Origin: Chara braunii
Taxonomy: Eukaryota; Streptophyta; Charophyceae; Charales; Characeae
DNA: 22,637 nt
Assembly (NCBI GenBank): GCA_003427395.1
Contig: BFEA01000169.1
Location: 1,866,752 to 1,889,388, forward strand
Reading direction: 5' to 3'
The notes under the pieces were generated by a model. That model had not been told where the DNA came from. It searched no databases and worked only from the letters and a program-made list of their open reading frames with translations. Each line of letters starts with the position of its first letter. Position 1 is the stretch's first letter. The position numbers and the translations under genes were made by a program. Below, one piece after another: positions 1 to 6,825 of the stretch.

Positions 1-20
1 CTGGAGCGTTTCAGGGCATA

Positions 21-145
21 GGGCGTCGCTCCACTGCTCCGGAAATGCACAAAAGACAAAACTTATGGCGATGTATTATCTTTCCTCGTTCTAGCAGAAG
101 ATTCACTCTCGTTTTGCACATTTCGGGAGTAGTGGAGCGAGACCC
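21..145. mobile_element. MITE-like element, family B, copy 1
   Basis: This is a 125-bp non-coding element with terminal inverted repeats: left GGGCGTCGCTCCACTGCTCC, right end complementary (reads GGGTCTCGCTCCACTACTCC on the minus strand). It is flanked by the direct repeat ATA (18-20 and 146-148), taken as a 3-bp target-site duplication. The interior (ATGCACAAAAGAC, GTTCTAGC, TTTTGCACATTT) recurs at 4543-4665 and 16037-16250, so this is a dispersed family. No transposase is encoded, so mobilisation would need a partner in trans. The 3-bp duplication suggests a PIF/Harbinger-like origin, but the superfamily is inference. Confidence 0.75.
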
Positions 146-596
146 ATACTCACAAACGGGGACCCCAAATTTGGGAAGGGCCGATTTGAGGTTTTGGGCA
201 TGGTTCACGTCACACTGCTGTACCTTTTCAGATGGGACAAGGTCGCGGCCGTCTGGAGGAACGGCGATTACTGGTACTTGGCTGGTCACACAGCGCCATC
301 CACAAATTGTGCAATAACTTTTGTGAACGAATTTTTGCCAATTTTTGAAGAAAATGCAAAAAACAAAAAAGGGCATTTCCGGTCACCTCCAGGGGCCAGG
401 GCCGACTAGCGCCGTTTTAAACCGTGTCCGTTTGGTTTTCTATCACGTGTGACAGATTTAGATGGCTACAGGCCATCGATGGAGGGGAAATCATGCGGAG
501 TTCCGAATTTTGCAGAGATTCGGAAAAAGGGGAAACGTTTTGCCTGTGTACCCTACGCACTTTCATGATTTCTTCTTTTTCTTTAAATTCAAAATC

Positions 597-662
597 ACTG
601 TAGCAGCGATGCGTTTTCACAGCTTTCTGAGGGGGGGGGCGAAAACGCATCCCTGCTACAGT
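597..662. repeat. Hairpin with 22-bp arms
   Basis: The arms 597-618 and 641-662 are complementary over 22 positions with one mismatch, and the loop is 22 nt including a run of nine G. The shared arm sequence is ACTGTAGCAG plus GATGCGTTTTC. It lies inside the larger inverted-repeat element and may be its own small palindromic element or a structural part of it. Confidence 0.7.
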
Positions 663-707
663 ACTTCACGTCTTGAGAAGAGAAAAACGAAGTGGTGTGT
701 CCGAAGT

Positions 708-785
708 GCTGGACGCAGCCCATTGGCTGAGTCCAGCATGCCTCCAGAAAAAGAGACGGCTCCCATCCCATTGGCTGACGGGAGC
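708..785. repeat. Two adjacent hairpins with a shared loop motif
   Basis: The first hairpin pairs GCTGGAC (708-714) with GTCCAGC (731-737). The second pairs GCTCCC (759-764) with GGGAGC (780-785). Both enclose the identical 12-mer CCCATTGGCTGA (719-730 and 767-778), which contains an ATTGG (inverted CCAAT). Stems differ while the loop is the same. That could be an unequal tandem duplication or a repeated protein-binding site. Confidence 0.55.
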
Positions 786-955
786 ACCCTAAGCTGAATT
801 TTGCTTTCTTTATCTAGAAGAAAGAGAGGTTTTTTAATCTGAAAAAAATGCAGAAACCATTTTTTTAATCCATTTTTTTAATGCCAAAAGCGGGTCACGC
901 AGCACTGTCTCACGTTTAAAACGAGTGCTAGTCGGCCCAGGCCCCAGAGGTGACC

Positions 956-1423
956 GCAAGGGTCCCTTGCCCCGCCGCTTCTCAGGCCGCCGACAAATTG
1001 GTGGGCACAGGAATAGTACATTTGCGAATTTGGTAGATCGAAAAAAAAAAAAAGAATTTGGTAGATCCGTGTGACCGGCGTTTTTCCCTTTTTTCTGGGA
1101 TTTTGGGAATACAGGTCCCCCCGTGTGCGCACGCATTGCCCTCACACTCGGCGCATGCATAGCTCTTTTCTTTTGGCGGCGCGCGCCCGCGCACTTTTCT
1201 GTTCTAAACGTCCCTACGGGCGGCGCGTACCCCGAACTGTCTGTAAAGGTGCCAACCGGCCCAGATCGACAAATGAAAGCGCGCGCGCGTGCGCGCACAC
1301 GGCGCGACAAAAAAAAAGAAACTACTGCCCGCCGCCGAGATCTCCAACGACGCGACGGGAAGGATGGCGTGTTCTTCTCCGGAGGCGTGGCTGGTCCCTT
1401 TATTCACAAACAATTCACACTCA
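956..1423. other. No gene seen; GC-rich stretch with alternating GC
   Basis: No supportable coding sequence. An alternating purine/pyrimidine run (GCGCGCGCGTGCGCGC and flanks, about 1279-1300) is the type of sequence that can adopt Z-DNA. Short A runs lie at 1040-1052 and 1309-1317. The open frames here are low-complexity, and several overlap on both strands. Confidence 0.4.
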
Positions 1424-1557
1424 GGGCATACTCACACGCGGACTTTTCTAAAGGTATCTGACTGCATTTACGGCCAGACCCAGACGAATCTGACTGCAAT
1501 TGCGTCCACTTGCGTCCACAGCTTATTACACCAAAAGGTCCTAGTGTGAGTACGCCC
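1424..1557. mobile_element. Tourist-like MITE, family A, copy 1
   Basis: This is a 134-bp element. Terminal inverted repeats begin GGGCATACTCACAC on the left; the right end reads GGGCGTACTCACACTAG on the minus strand. It is flanked by TCA direct repeats (1421-1423, 1558-1560). The inner sequence contains CTGACTGCA and TGCGTCCA motifs shared with copy 2 at 2566-2689. A 3-bp T-N-A duplication and short GGG-starting ends are typical of PIF/Harbinger-derived Tourist MITEs. No coding capacity. Confidence 0.75.
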
Positions 1558-1703
1558 TCAGGTATCATTCATTACTCGTCCGTTTGGAGGACCCGGAAGA
1601 TTCATCGGTTTTTCCTGTCATAAAAAAGTTACCGCTGCTAACAGAAACTTTAACAGAAAGTTCACAAGAAACTTACTGCTGCTCACAGAAAGTTCACAAG
1701 ATA

Positions 1704-1832
1704 GTCCTCCCTTCGGGAAATCGGTTCAAATTGGAACAATAGAGAGATTAGATTAGATTAGAATAGAATCGAATAGAATAGAATGGCCCCTGCACATCGG
1801 AGGGTGACACGCTCGCAGAAATCGAGAAAGTT
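1704..1832 (+). pseudogene. U6 snRNA-like sequence, decayed, microsatellite-expanded
   Basis: The order of blocks follows U6 spliceosomal RNA: a 5' GUCC-CUUCGGG stem-loop (about 1704-1717), AAATTGGAAC (1728-1737), GGCCCCTGC (about 1785-1793), a GTGACACGC-like block and AAATCGAGAAA (about 1819-1829). The catalytic ACAGAGA/AGC segment is replaced by GATTA and GAATA pentamers (1745-1784), as if the native AGATTAG had expanded as a microsatellite. It could not base-pair with a 5' splice site normally, so I call it a pseudogene. There is no T-run terminator at the 3' end. Confidence 0.7.
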
Positions 1833-2261
1833 CCCACGAGATGAAATCACAAGGTGCACGAGTTCCTTTTCGGACTGATATCGTGGACGTAATAGCCGTC
1901 TGATACATCCATGATCGTCCGTATCTGCGGTCAGATACATCCAGGAAATTCCTCGTTTGAGGATATCCGAGCATGTGGTCCGCTGAATTGAACGTACGGT
2001 CATTATAGCTGTTTTGATTCCCCCCCCCCCCCGCCCCCCACCTTCTCTGTCTATATTTCTATGGTTATAGCTGTATTTGGTAGCGACAAAGCCCCAAGAG
2101 CGCAAATGCAGGCGCAAATCGTCCTTCGGCACATCCGTTAATTTTTTTTTTTGTTTTTACTGTTTTTGTTTTTTCTTTTTTTTTAACTAATCCATATTAT
2201 CCTCTCACTCTATCTATGTACATTATTCCGCATCTATCTCATCTAGTATCTCATCCTCTCG
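1833..2261. other. No gene seen; repeat fragments and homopolymers
   Basis: Contains CTGATACATCC and GGTCAGATACATCC (about 1900-1945), which resemble the interior of MITE family A. A piece at 1983-2010 is inverted relative to 2438-2465 (ATAATGACCGT and CGTTC/ATT shared). A C-rich run lies at 2021-2039 and T-rich sequence at 2138-2190. Confidence 0.4.
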
Positions 2262-2419
2262 CTACTCTATTGGAACGAGACAGAGAAGATCTTTTTTTCT
2301 TATAATTATTTATTTATTTTCACACAAGTAGCCACATGTCATATTCCAAATGTAAAGAGACAGAGAAGATTAGCGTGGCCCCTGCGCGAGCATGACACGC
2401 ATAAATCGAGAAATGGTAT
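2262..2419 (+). pseudogene. U6 snRNA-like sequence split by an insertion
   Basis: The left part ends ATTGGAACGAGACAGAGAAGAT (ATTGGAAC at 2269-2276). The right part resumes at 2357 with the same GAGACAGAGAAGAT, then TTAGCGTGGCC, CCTGCGCGAGCATGACACGC and AAATCGAGAAATGG (about 2402-2416). With the insert removed, the match to U6 is close and keeps the ACAGAGA box and the AGC triad. The 5' stem-loop is not well preserved, and no T-run terminator follows AAATGG, so it is probably a pseudogene. It is one of three U6-like sequences within 1.4 kb. Confidence 0.75.
2291..2356 (-). mobile_element. 66-bp insertion with 14-bp target-site duplication
   Basis: The insert lies between two exact copies of GAGACAGAGAAGAT (2277-2290 and 2357-2370). 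On the minus strand it ends in an A-rich tail (AATAAATAAATAA then seven A followed by G). A long target duplication plus an A-rich 3' tail is the signature of target-primed reverse transcription, so a 5'-truncated LINE, a SINE or a processed RNA is the likeliest source. The rest of the insert is too short to identify. Confidence 0.6.
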
Positions 2420-2479
2420 TTGGGGCAAATCGATACAGCGATAATGACCGTGCGTTCTATTCGGGGGAAGACGATAACT

Positions 2480-2534
2480 GTCCCACATCTTCAATGATTT
2501 CATTGTTCTGGGAAAAAGAGTCTACGCCTATATA
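2480..2534 (+). promoter_or_regulatory. USE-like and TATA-like pair (possible snRNA promoter remnant)
   Basis: GTCCCACATCT (2480-2490) is close to the plant snRNA upstream sequence element RTCCCACATCG. TATATA follows at 2529-2534, about 38 nt later. In plants both elements drive U-snRNA genes, with spacing setting Pol II versus Pol III use; this spacing matches neither class exactly. No snRNA follows: the expected start region is where a MITE is inserted (2566). The nearness of U6-like copies makes the match more than trivial, but chance is possible. Confidence 0.3.
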
Positions 2535-2565
2535 GACGTACAGGGGTCCCCAGTACAGAGGCTTA

Positions 2566-2689
2566 GGGCGTACTCACACTAGCTGTATCTCAAATGTATC
2601 CGACCGCATTATTTATTGCCGGACATGGATGCATCTGACCGCAATTACATCCATAAATCAGTAAAAAGGTCCTAAGTGTGAGTACGCCC
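2566..2689. mobile_element. Tourist-like MITE, family A, copy 2
   Basis: A 124-bp element with ends GGGCGTACTCACACTAG and, on the minus strand, GGGCGTACTCACACTTAGG. TTA direct repeats flank it (2563-2565, 2690-2692). The interior shares TGTATC/CCGACCGCA and GACCGCAATTAC motifs with copy 1. TTA is the classic PIF/Harbinger target duplication, which strengthens the family call. No ORF. Confidence 0.8.
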
Positions 2690-2831
2690 TTAGAAGGTAC
2701 TCGAAGAGTATCGAAGAGTATAAAAGGTGCATTTGAGAGGAGCGCGCTGCACAGTTCCCGAGAAAAAAAAACGCAAGCGCTGCACATATATTGACATGTG
2801 TACGCGTCTATTCATGGCATGGAGGTATAAA

Positions 2832-2957
2832 ATATATATATATATATATCGTCAAACAGAGCTGCCCGGTGAATCGTAGGCAGAGAGGGAGGGAGAAGAG
2901 GACAACAAACGAGGGGTTGTGACAAACTGTTTCGTCGGAGTTTCACCGACTCATCAG
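2832..2957 (-). repeat. Hammerhead-bearing repeat, copy at 2.9 kb
   Basis: Shares a long block with copies at 12.7 kb and 17.1-17.8 kb: CGTCAAACAGA, GCTGCCCGGTGAA, GTAGGCAGAGAGGG, GAAGAGGACAACAAACGAGG, then TGTGACAAACTG and the hammerhead core. Biologically the repeat reads on the minus strand, with the ribozyme at its 5' end there. It is preceded by a TA microsatellite (2831-2850). Confidence 0.7.
2921..2957 (-). ncRNA. Hammerhead ribozyme core, incomplete 5' side
   Basis: On the minus strand: CTGATGA (2957-2951), perfect stem II GTCGG/CCGAC (2950-2946 with 2938-2934) closed by a 7-nt loop, then GAAA (2933-2930) and CAGTTTGTC. All core bases of this half are present. The 5' partner of stem III and the stem I hairpin seen in other copies are replaced by a TATATATA stretch (2958-2967). 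The TA run could fold as a makeshift stem I, but no matching stem III strand is evident, so activity is doubtful. Confidence 0.6.
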
Positions 2958-3000
2958 TATATATATACATACGGGCATGTGGGACAAGACGAATAGGAGA

Positions 3001-3102
3001 ACATCCTTCGAGACATCAGTTAAAATTGGAACGATGCACAGACGAGAAGATTAGTATGGATGGCCCTTGGGCAACGATGACACTCCAAAATCGAGAAACA
3101 TT
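3001..3102 (+). pseudogene. U6 snRNA-like sequence, near full length
   Basis: About 102 nt, close to the usual U6 length. It has a CCTTCGAG 5' loop, AGACATC, TTAAAATTGGAACGATG (3020-3036), AGAAGATTAGTATGG, TGGCCCTTGGGCAACGATGACAC and AAATCGAGAAA (about 3088-3098). The ACAGAGA box has an extra base (ACAGACGAGA), the AGC triad reads AGT, and GGAT is inserted before the GGCCC block. No terminal T run. Most likely a pseudogene. Confidence 0.7.
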
Positions 3103-3295
3103 TCGAAAAGAAGAAAACAAGTGAAACCTGATTTGATTTAACGCCTACTAAAACAGTCGATGCATGTGAGCGCTGCTGCTTGAATGAACATGCGTGACGC
3201 TTTTCGCGGCTGGAAAACGATGTTTCATTGACGCTTCCGCATTACATCGGGAATCATCAGAAGAATTAATCGGGTTGTAAGCGATTACGAGAGTG
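3103..3295. other. No gene seen
   Basis: Unremarkable sequence between the third U6-like copy and the purine-rich minisatellite. I see no coding, RNA or repeat structure in it. Confidence 0.4.
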
Positions 3296-3960
3296 GAAGA
3301 GGGGCGGGGAAGGGCGGGGGGAGCGGAGGAAGGAGGGAAGGCGAGGGGAGCGGAGGAAGGGGGGAAGGGGAGAAGGAGGACGCGGGGAAGGGGGACAGGG
3401 TGGGAAGAATAACAGCACGAAATGGCAGAGTAAACGGAGGGTAACGGAAGGGTTAACAGGACGGTCATGGAAGGACAGTTAACGAAAGGGTAATACAGTA
3501 AAAGGGTGACAAACAGAAGGGTGATAAATAGAAAAAGGAATCATAAACGTGGCTGGGGAGGGGGAAGAATAAGAGCACTAAACAGCAGAGTAAAACGAGG
3601 GTAACAGGGGGTAACCCGAAGGGTAATTGAAGGGGGGCAGTTAACACAAGGGTTGTAAAGAAGAAAGGAATCATAAGCGTGGGTGGGGAGGGGGAAGAAT
3701 AACAGCACCAAACAGCAGAGCAAAAGGGGGCGGAGGGGGAAGAATAACAGCACCAAACAGCAGAGTAAAAGGGGGGGAACAGAAGGGTAATGGAAGTGCA
3801 GTTAACGGAAGGGTAATAGCGTCGAAGGGTGATAAACAGAAGGGTAGTAATTACAAAGGAAAAGGAGGCAACGGCAGGGTGACGGAGGGTGACGGAGCGT
3901 ACCGGCAGGGGTAATAACAGAGTAACAGCAGGGCAACAACAGGCGAAGTAAGAAAAAAAA
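3296..3960. repeat. Purine-rich degenerate minisatellite
   Basis: About 660 bp dominated by G and A on the plus strand. A recognisable unit starts GAAGAATAACAGCAC and continues AAACAGCAGAGTAAAA; copies begin near 3403, 3566, 3695 and 3739. Between them run variants of GAAGGGTAA and GGAGGGTAAC. The strand bias makes both strands appear open in places, but the translations are low-complexity and not credible proteins. Confidence 0.7.
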
Positions 3961-3970
3961 CAAATATATT

Positions 3971-4022
3971 AAAATAATAATAATAATAATAATTCCACGT
4001 AGCCGCGCGAGACATTGATTTC

Positions 4023-4057
<35 letters not shown>
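3971..4057. repeat. ATA microsatellite and 34-nt A tract
   Basis: AATAATAATAAT lies at about 3973-3994 and a run of about 34 A at 4024-4057. The short sequence TCATTGATTTCC occurs on both sides of the A tract (GACATTGATTTCC before, GTCATTGATTTCC after). This resembles a direct duplication around an A-rich insertion. Confidence 0.6.
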
Positions 4058-4060
<3 letters not shown>

Positions 4061-4115
4061 ATTGATTTCCCGCCCAAATGGTTGGGATCTGCCGTCAAGG
4101 AAAAATCCTGAACCG

Positions 4116-4390
4116 GCATACTCACACTAAAACCTCTTCAACTTCGCAATTAATGGGGGTAATTGGGGTAAGGTGCTTTTCCCCCCCCCTCTCTTCCCTC
4201 TCTTCCCCTCCCTACCTTTCCCTCCTTTTTCTTTTTTTTTCTTTTTTTTAACGCGATCGTTCGCCGCTTGTTTTCGGTTGCCAAACCATCTCCGTCTCCG
4301 CCCGCACATCTTATAGCATACTCACACTAGCACAATCTGACCGTAATTAGGGCCCCTACTTGGATGTACCTGACCGCAAATACGTCCAGA
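4116..4390. mobile_element. MITE family A fragments and pyrimidine tract
   Basis: GCATACTCACACTA occurs at about 4118-4131 and again at 4317-4330, matching the family A terminal repeat. The second is followed by CTGACCGTAATTAG and ACCTGACCGCAAATACGTCCA, matching family A interiors, then an A tract from 4389. The opposite ends are missing or unrecognisable, so these are truncated copies. A C/T-rich run fills 4177-4250. Confidence 0.5.
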
Positions 4391-4542
4391 AAAAAAAAAA
4401 AAAAAAAAAAAAACCTCCGCCGAGTCTCCCCTTACAAGAAGAGGCTGCGTGGTAAAAAGGAGGAGGTTGAGTATATAACAGTGAGCGTATATAACCGTGA
4501 GCGTATCGGTCTGGCAATGAGAAGTAGTCTAGAGACTACTAC

Positions 4543-4665
4543 GGGCCTGGCTCCACTACTCAGCACATGCACAAAAGACAAAAAAAATAGTGGTGTACCT
4601 TTCCATGTTCTAGCGGAATGTTCATTCTGATTTTTGCACATTTGGTCAGTAGTGGAGCGAGGCCC
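4543..4665. mobile_element. MITE-like element, family B, copy 2
   Basis: A 123-bp element with ends GGGCCTGGCTCCACTACTC and, on the minus strand, GGGCCTCGCTCCACTACTGA. The interior shares ACATGCACAAAAGACAAA, CATGTTCTAGCGGAA and TTTTTGCACATTTGG with the other copies. Flanks are TAC on the left and TAT on the right, so a 3-bp duplication would need one mutation. Confidence 0.7.
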
Positions 4666-4853
4666 TATTACCAGCATCAACCATTCTTCATCGCGCTCAT
4701 GATGGTTAATATGAAAACACTTAGAATGATATTTGCCGACCATTTCCTTTCTCTGACGACCAAAAATTTCTCTCTATCTGATGACGCCAAAAATCATCAA
4801 TGAAGATCAATACGTGACCATGACAATGATGTTGATGATTCCATAATTATGAC

Positions 4854-4912
4854 ATGATGATGATGATGATGATGATTGTAAATGATTATATGATAGGATA
4901 ATGATGATGGTA

Positions 4913-4954
<42 letters not shown>
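4854..4954. repeat. GAT trinucleotide microsatellite
   Basis: Two GAT/ATG blocks, about 4854-4875 and 4904-4954, separated by an AT-rich spacer. Histidine, serine or isoleucine runs in translations of this region come only from the repeat. Confidence 0.85.
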
Positions 4955-5039
4955 GGACTATGTAGCCTTCGGTGCCATCCACTTTCATGGAACACAAGTC
5001 ACCCACCCACGTAGAGTTAAGTTCTTCTCGAAGATAGAA

Positions 5040-5260
5040 CTTCGTTTGTATTCCTACCCATCGGTTTTGTTTTTCGTTCCCTTCCTCTTTTTTTCCCTTT
5101 TTTTTTCCTTTTTTTTTTGAATTTTTTGCTCCTTTCTTATTTCATTACACACTCATTTATTTGCTTTTTTTTTTTTTTCTCTCTTTGAATTTTTGGTTTC
5201 TTTCATATTTCATTACACACTCATTTATTTGCTTTTTTTTTTTTTTTTTTTTGCTAGATT
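5040..5260. repeat. T-rich region with a 68-bp tandem duplication
   Basis: CATTACACACTCATTTATTT occurs at 5143 and 5211, a 68-bp period, each followed by GCTTTTTT runs. The duplication spans about 5117-5252. Homopolymer T tracts on both sides make indel error likely in the assembly. Confidence 0.65.
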
Positions 5261-5698
5261 TATTTGCTTTTTACCTATCTTGACTGCGGACTACGGCGAT
5301 CGCCGCACCACTTGGCAAAGGCCAACATTTTGAATGTCTCGGGGCCACGGCCCTGTCCACACACATTCGTTGGCGTTCGGCGAGAGGCGCTACTACTACT
5401 CTTCTATTACTTCTCTTTTTATCGAGTAATTTTGTTTTTCTTTTTTTCATTAAATTTCATTTATTTCTTCGTCAATAATTAATTAATAAATTAATTATCT
5501 ATTTTATTTTATTTTACTTGCATTTACACCCCNCCCTTTTTTTTCGAAAAGAAATGTCATTTTGCTATCTTACCCCCCAAAAAGATGGAAATTGCTGCTG
5601 TGCTCGGGACAAAACCCAAATTGTCATTGTAGCCAAATCGGGATGTCCCGATCGTTGCAACCCTCGTTCGGGGTGCCAAATTGTGTGTATGGTGAATT

Positions 5699-5730
<32 letters not shown>

Positions 5731-6015
5731 GGCCCGCCCCCCCCCCCCCCGCCGCTCACTCCACTTGTTAAAATTCCTTTCACTCCTTCCCCTCTGCTTT
5801 CCCTTTCGAGCCCTCGGTTTTCTCCTCCTTCCCCCTGGGAATCAATCACCACCACCATACCGCGAGTGAGTTACGTCGTGTTTGGGGGACTGGACCGTTT
5901 CTGGTGGATGACCACCGCAGCGAGAATTCTTTCTTCATATTGGGAAAGCCTACCAAATAGCTTTGTCCGCCTGCAGTGTGTTAATATATATATTCTGCCT
6001 AAGTACTACTGCTAC
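5261..6015. other. No gene seen; T and C homopolymers, one ambiguous base
   Basis: I find no convincing coding exon. A single N sits at 5533. A run of about 29 T (5701-5729) is followed by a C-rich run (5736-5750). An AT-rich patch TTAATTAATAAATTAATTA lies at about 5478-5497. This stretch is the presumed upstream intergenic region of the ELMO-domain gene. Confidence 0.4.
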
Positions 6016-6059
6016 TATATTTAGAACAGAATGTTCTGGCGCCAAATGGCAGGCGGGAA
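6016..6059 (+). promoter_or_regulatory. Promoter-like region: TATA-like and E2F-type sites
   Basis: TATATTTAG (6016-6024) is followed by GGCGCCAAA (6038-6046), which on the minus strand is TTTGGCGCC, a match to the E2F consensus TTTSSCGC. GGCGGGAA (6052-6059) is a near-match (TTCCCGCC). It lies about 770 bp upstream of the ELMO-domain start codon. If real, it would suggest cell-cycle or S-phase expression. The motifs are short and unverified. Confidence 0.35.
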
Positions 6060-6593
6060 GGCGCCGGGGAGTCGAACAGTCCGTCGCCCAGCGTGCGCCC
6101 GCCAAGCCGAGAACAAAGCCAAATCCTTCCCCCCTCCACTCAGAGGCCGTCGTCGCCCATCTGTCGCTGCTTCTGCTGCTGCCGCACGATCCTGCAGATT
6201 GAAGACAGGGAGCGAGGTAGGAGGGCAAATCGGCGGGAGTGCTTCGTTCGCCATGAAAGTTCCGTGAAGCATCACATCATGGGAGATCGCTGCTGCAGCC
6301 GCTTGATCCCACCTGCAATGGAGGCGGGAGTTTTTCATAAGAGGGGAGCCCAGCAGAAGATGCGCGGGAAAAAGGATTCGTTTCAGCTGCTGCTGCCGCT
6401 CGAGCTCTTCTTCTTCTCGTTGGAGCCTAGAGATCGCTGCTGCAGCCGTGAGGTGGAACGCGTGGTGAGACGTTCTCCGAGCCCCAAGCGGAACCCACAA
6501 TCTCTGGGAGTCCGTACACGAGGGGGGGGAGAGGAAGAAGACAATTTGCTAGAGAGAGAGAGGAAGATACTACTTTTCTGGAGGGAAAGGAGA

Positions 6594-6790
6594 CTTGGGT
6601 GGGTGCAAAGAGAGAGAGACAGAGGAAGAGACCTCGGTGGGTGCAGAAAGAGAGAGAGACAGAGGAAAAGGCTTTGGTGGGTGCACAGAGAAAGAAAGGT
6701 AGAGACTTTGGTGGGTGCGCAGAGAGAGAGAGGTAGAGACTTTGGTGGGTGCACAGAGAGAAAGAGAGAGAGAGAGAGAGAGGAAGAGGG
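6594..6790. repeat. GA-rich minisatellite in the leader of the ELMO gene
   Basis: Five units carry GTGGGTGC at 6599, 6637, 6677, 6711 and 6745 (spacings 38, 40, 34 and 34), separated by GAGAGA-rich spacers with AGGTAGAGACTTT or AGACAGAGGAAG. The region ends 36 bp before the start codon of the ELMO-domain protein and would be 5' leader or promoter. GA-rich leaders are common in plant genes. Units are not multiples of three throughout, which argues against coding. Confidence 0.75.
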
Positions 6791-6825
6791 AGGTACTTTG
6801 GTGGTCCTCCTGGCCGCGGGCGAGG

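Larger units (their letters stand above)
380..955. mobile_element. Inverted-repeat (foldback-like) element
   Basis: The ends 380-424 and 911-955 are inverted copies of about 45 bp. They share GGTCACCTC, GGGCCGACTAGC and CGTTTTAAAC in the same order with a few differences. The 576-bp interior has no convincing coding sequence but holds three hairpins (597-662, 708-737, 759-785). The overall structure fits a non-autonomous TIR or foldback element. No clear target-site duplication is visible, so the exact ends and the class are uncertain. Confidence 0.55.

Noticed and set aside
2277-2370. A spliceosomal intron in U6, as known in some fungi
   Set aside because: The interruption has no GT-AG ends and is flanked by a 14-bp direct duplication with an A-rich end, which indicates an insertion.
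1704-3102. Functional U6 genes
   Set aside because: None has an intact ACAGAGA/AGC region together with a 5' stem-loop and a T-run terminator.
3148-4125. Several minus-strand frames rich in Pro, Leu and Phe
   Set aside because: They follow the purine-rich minisatellite and the A tract and show no domain or codon structure of a gene.
6023-6037. AGAACA-GAA-TGTTCT, a perfect match to a steroid receptor response element
   Set aside because: The organism suggested by the window is not an animal, and a 12-base palindrome can occur by chance in 22 kb of repeat-rich DNA.
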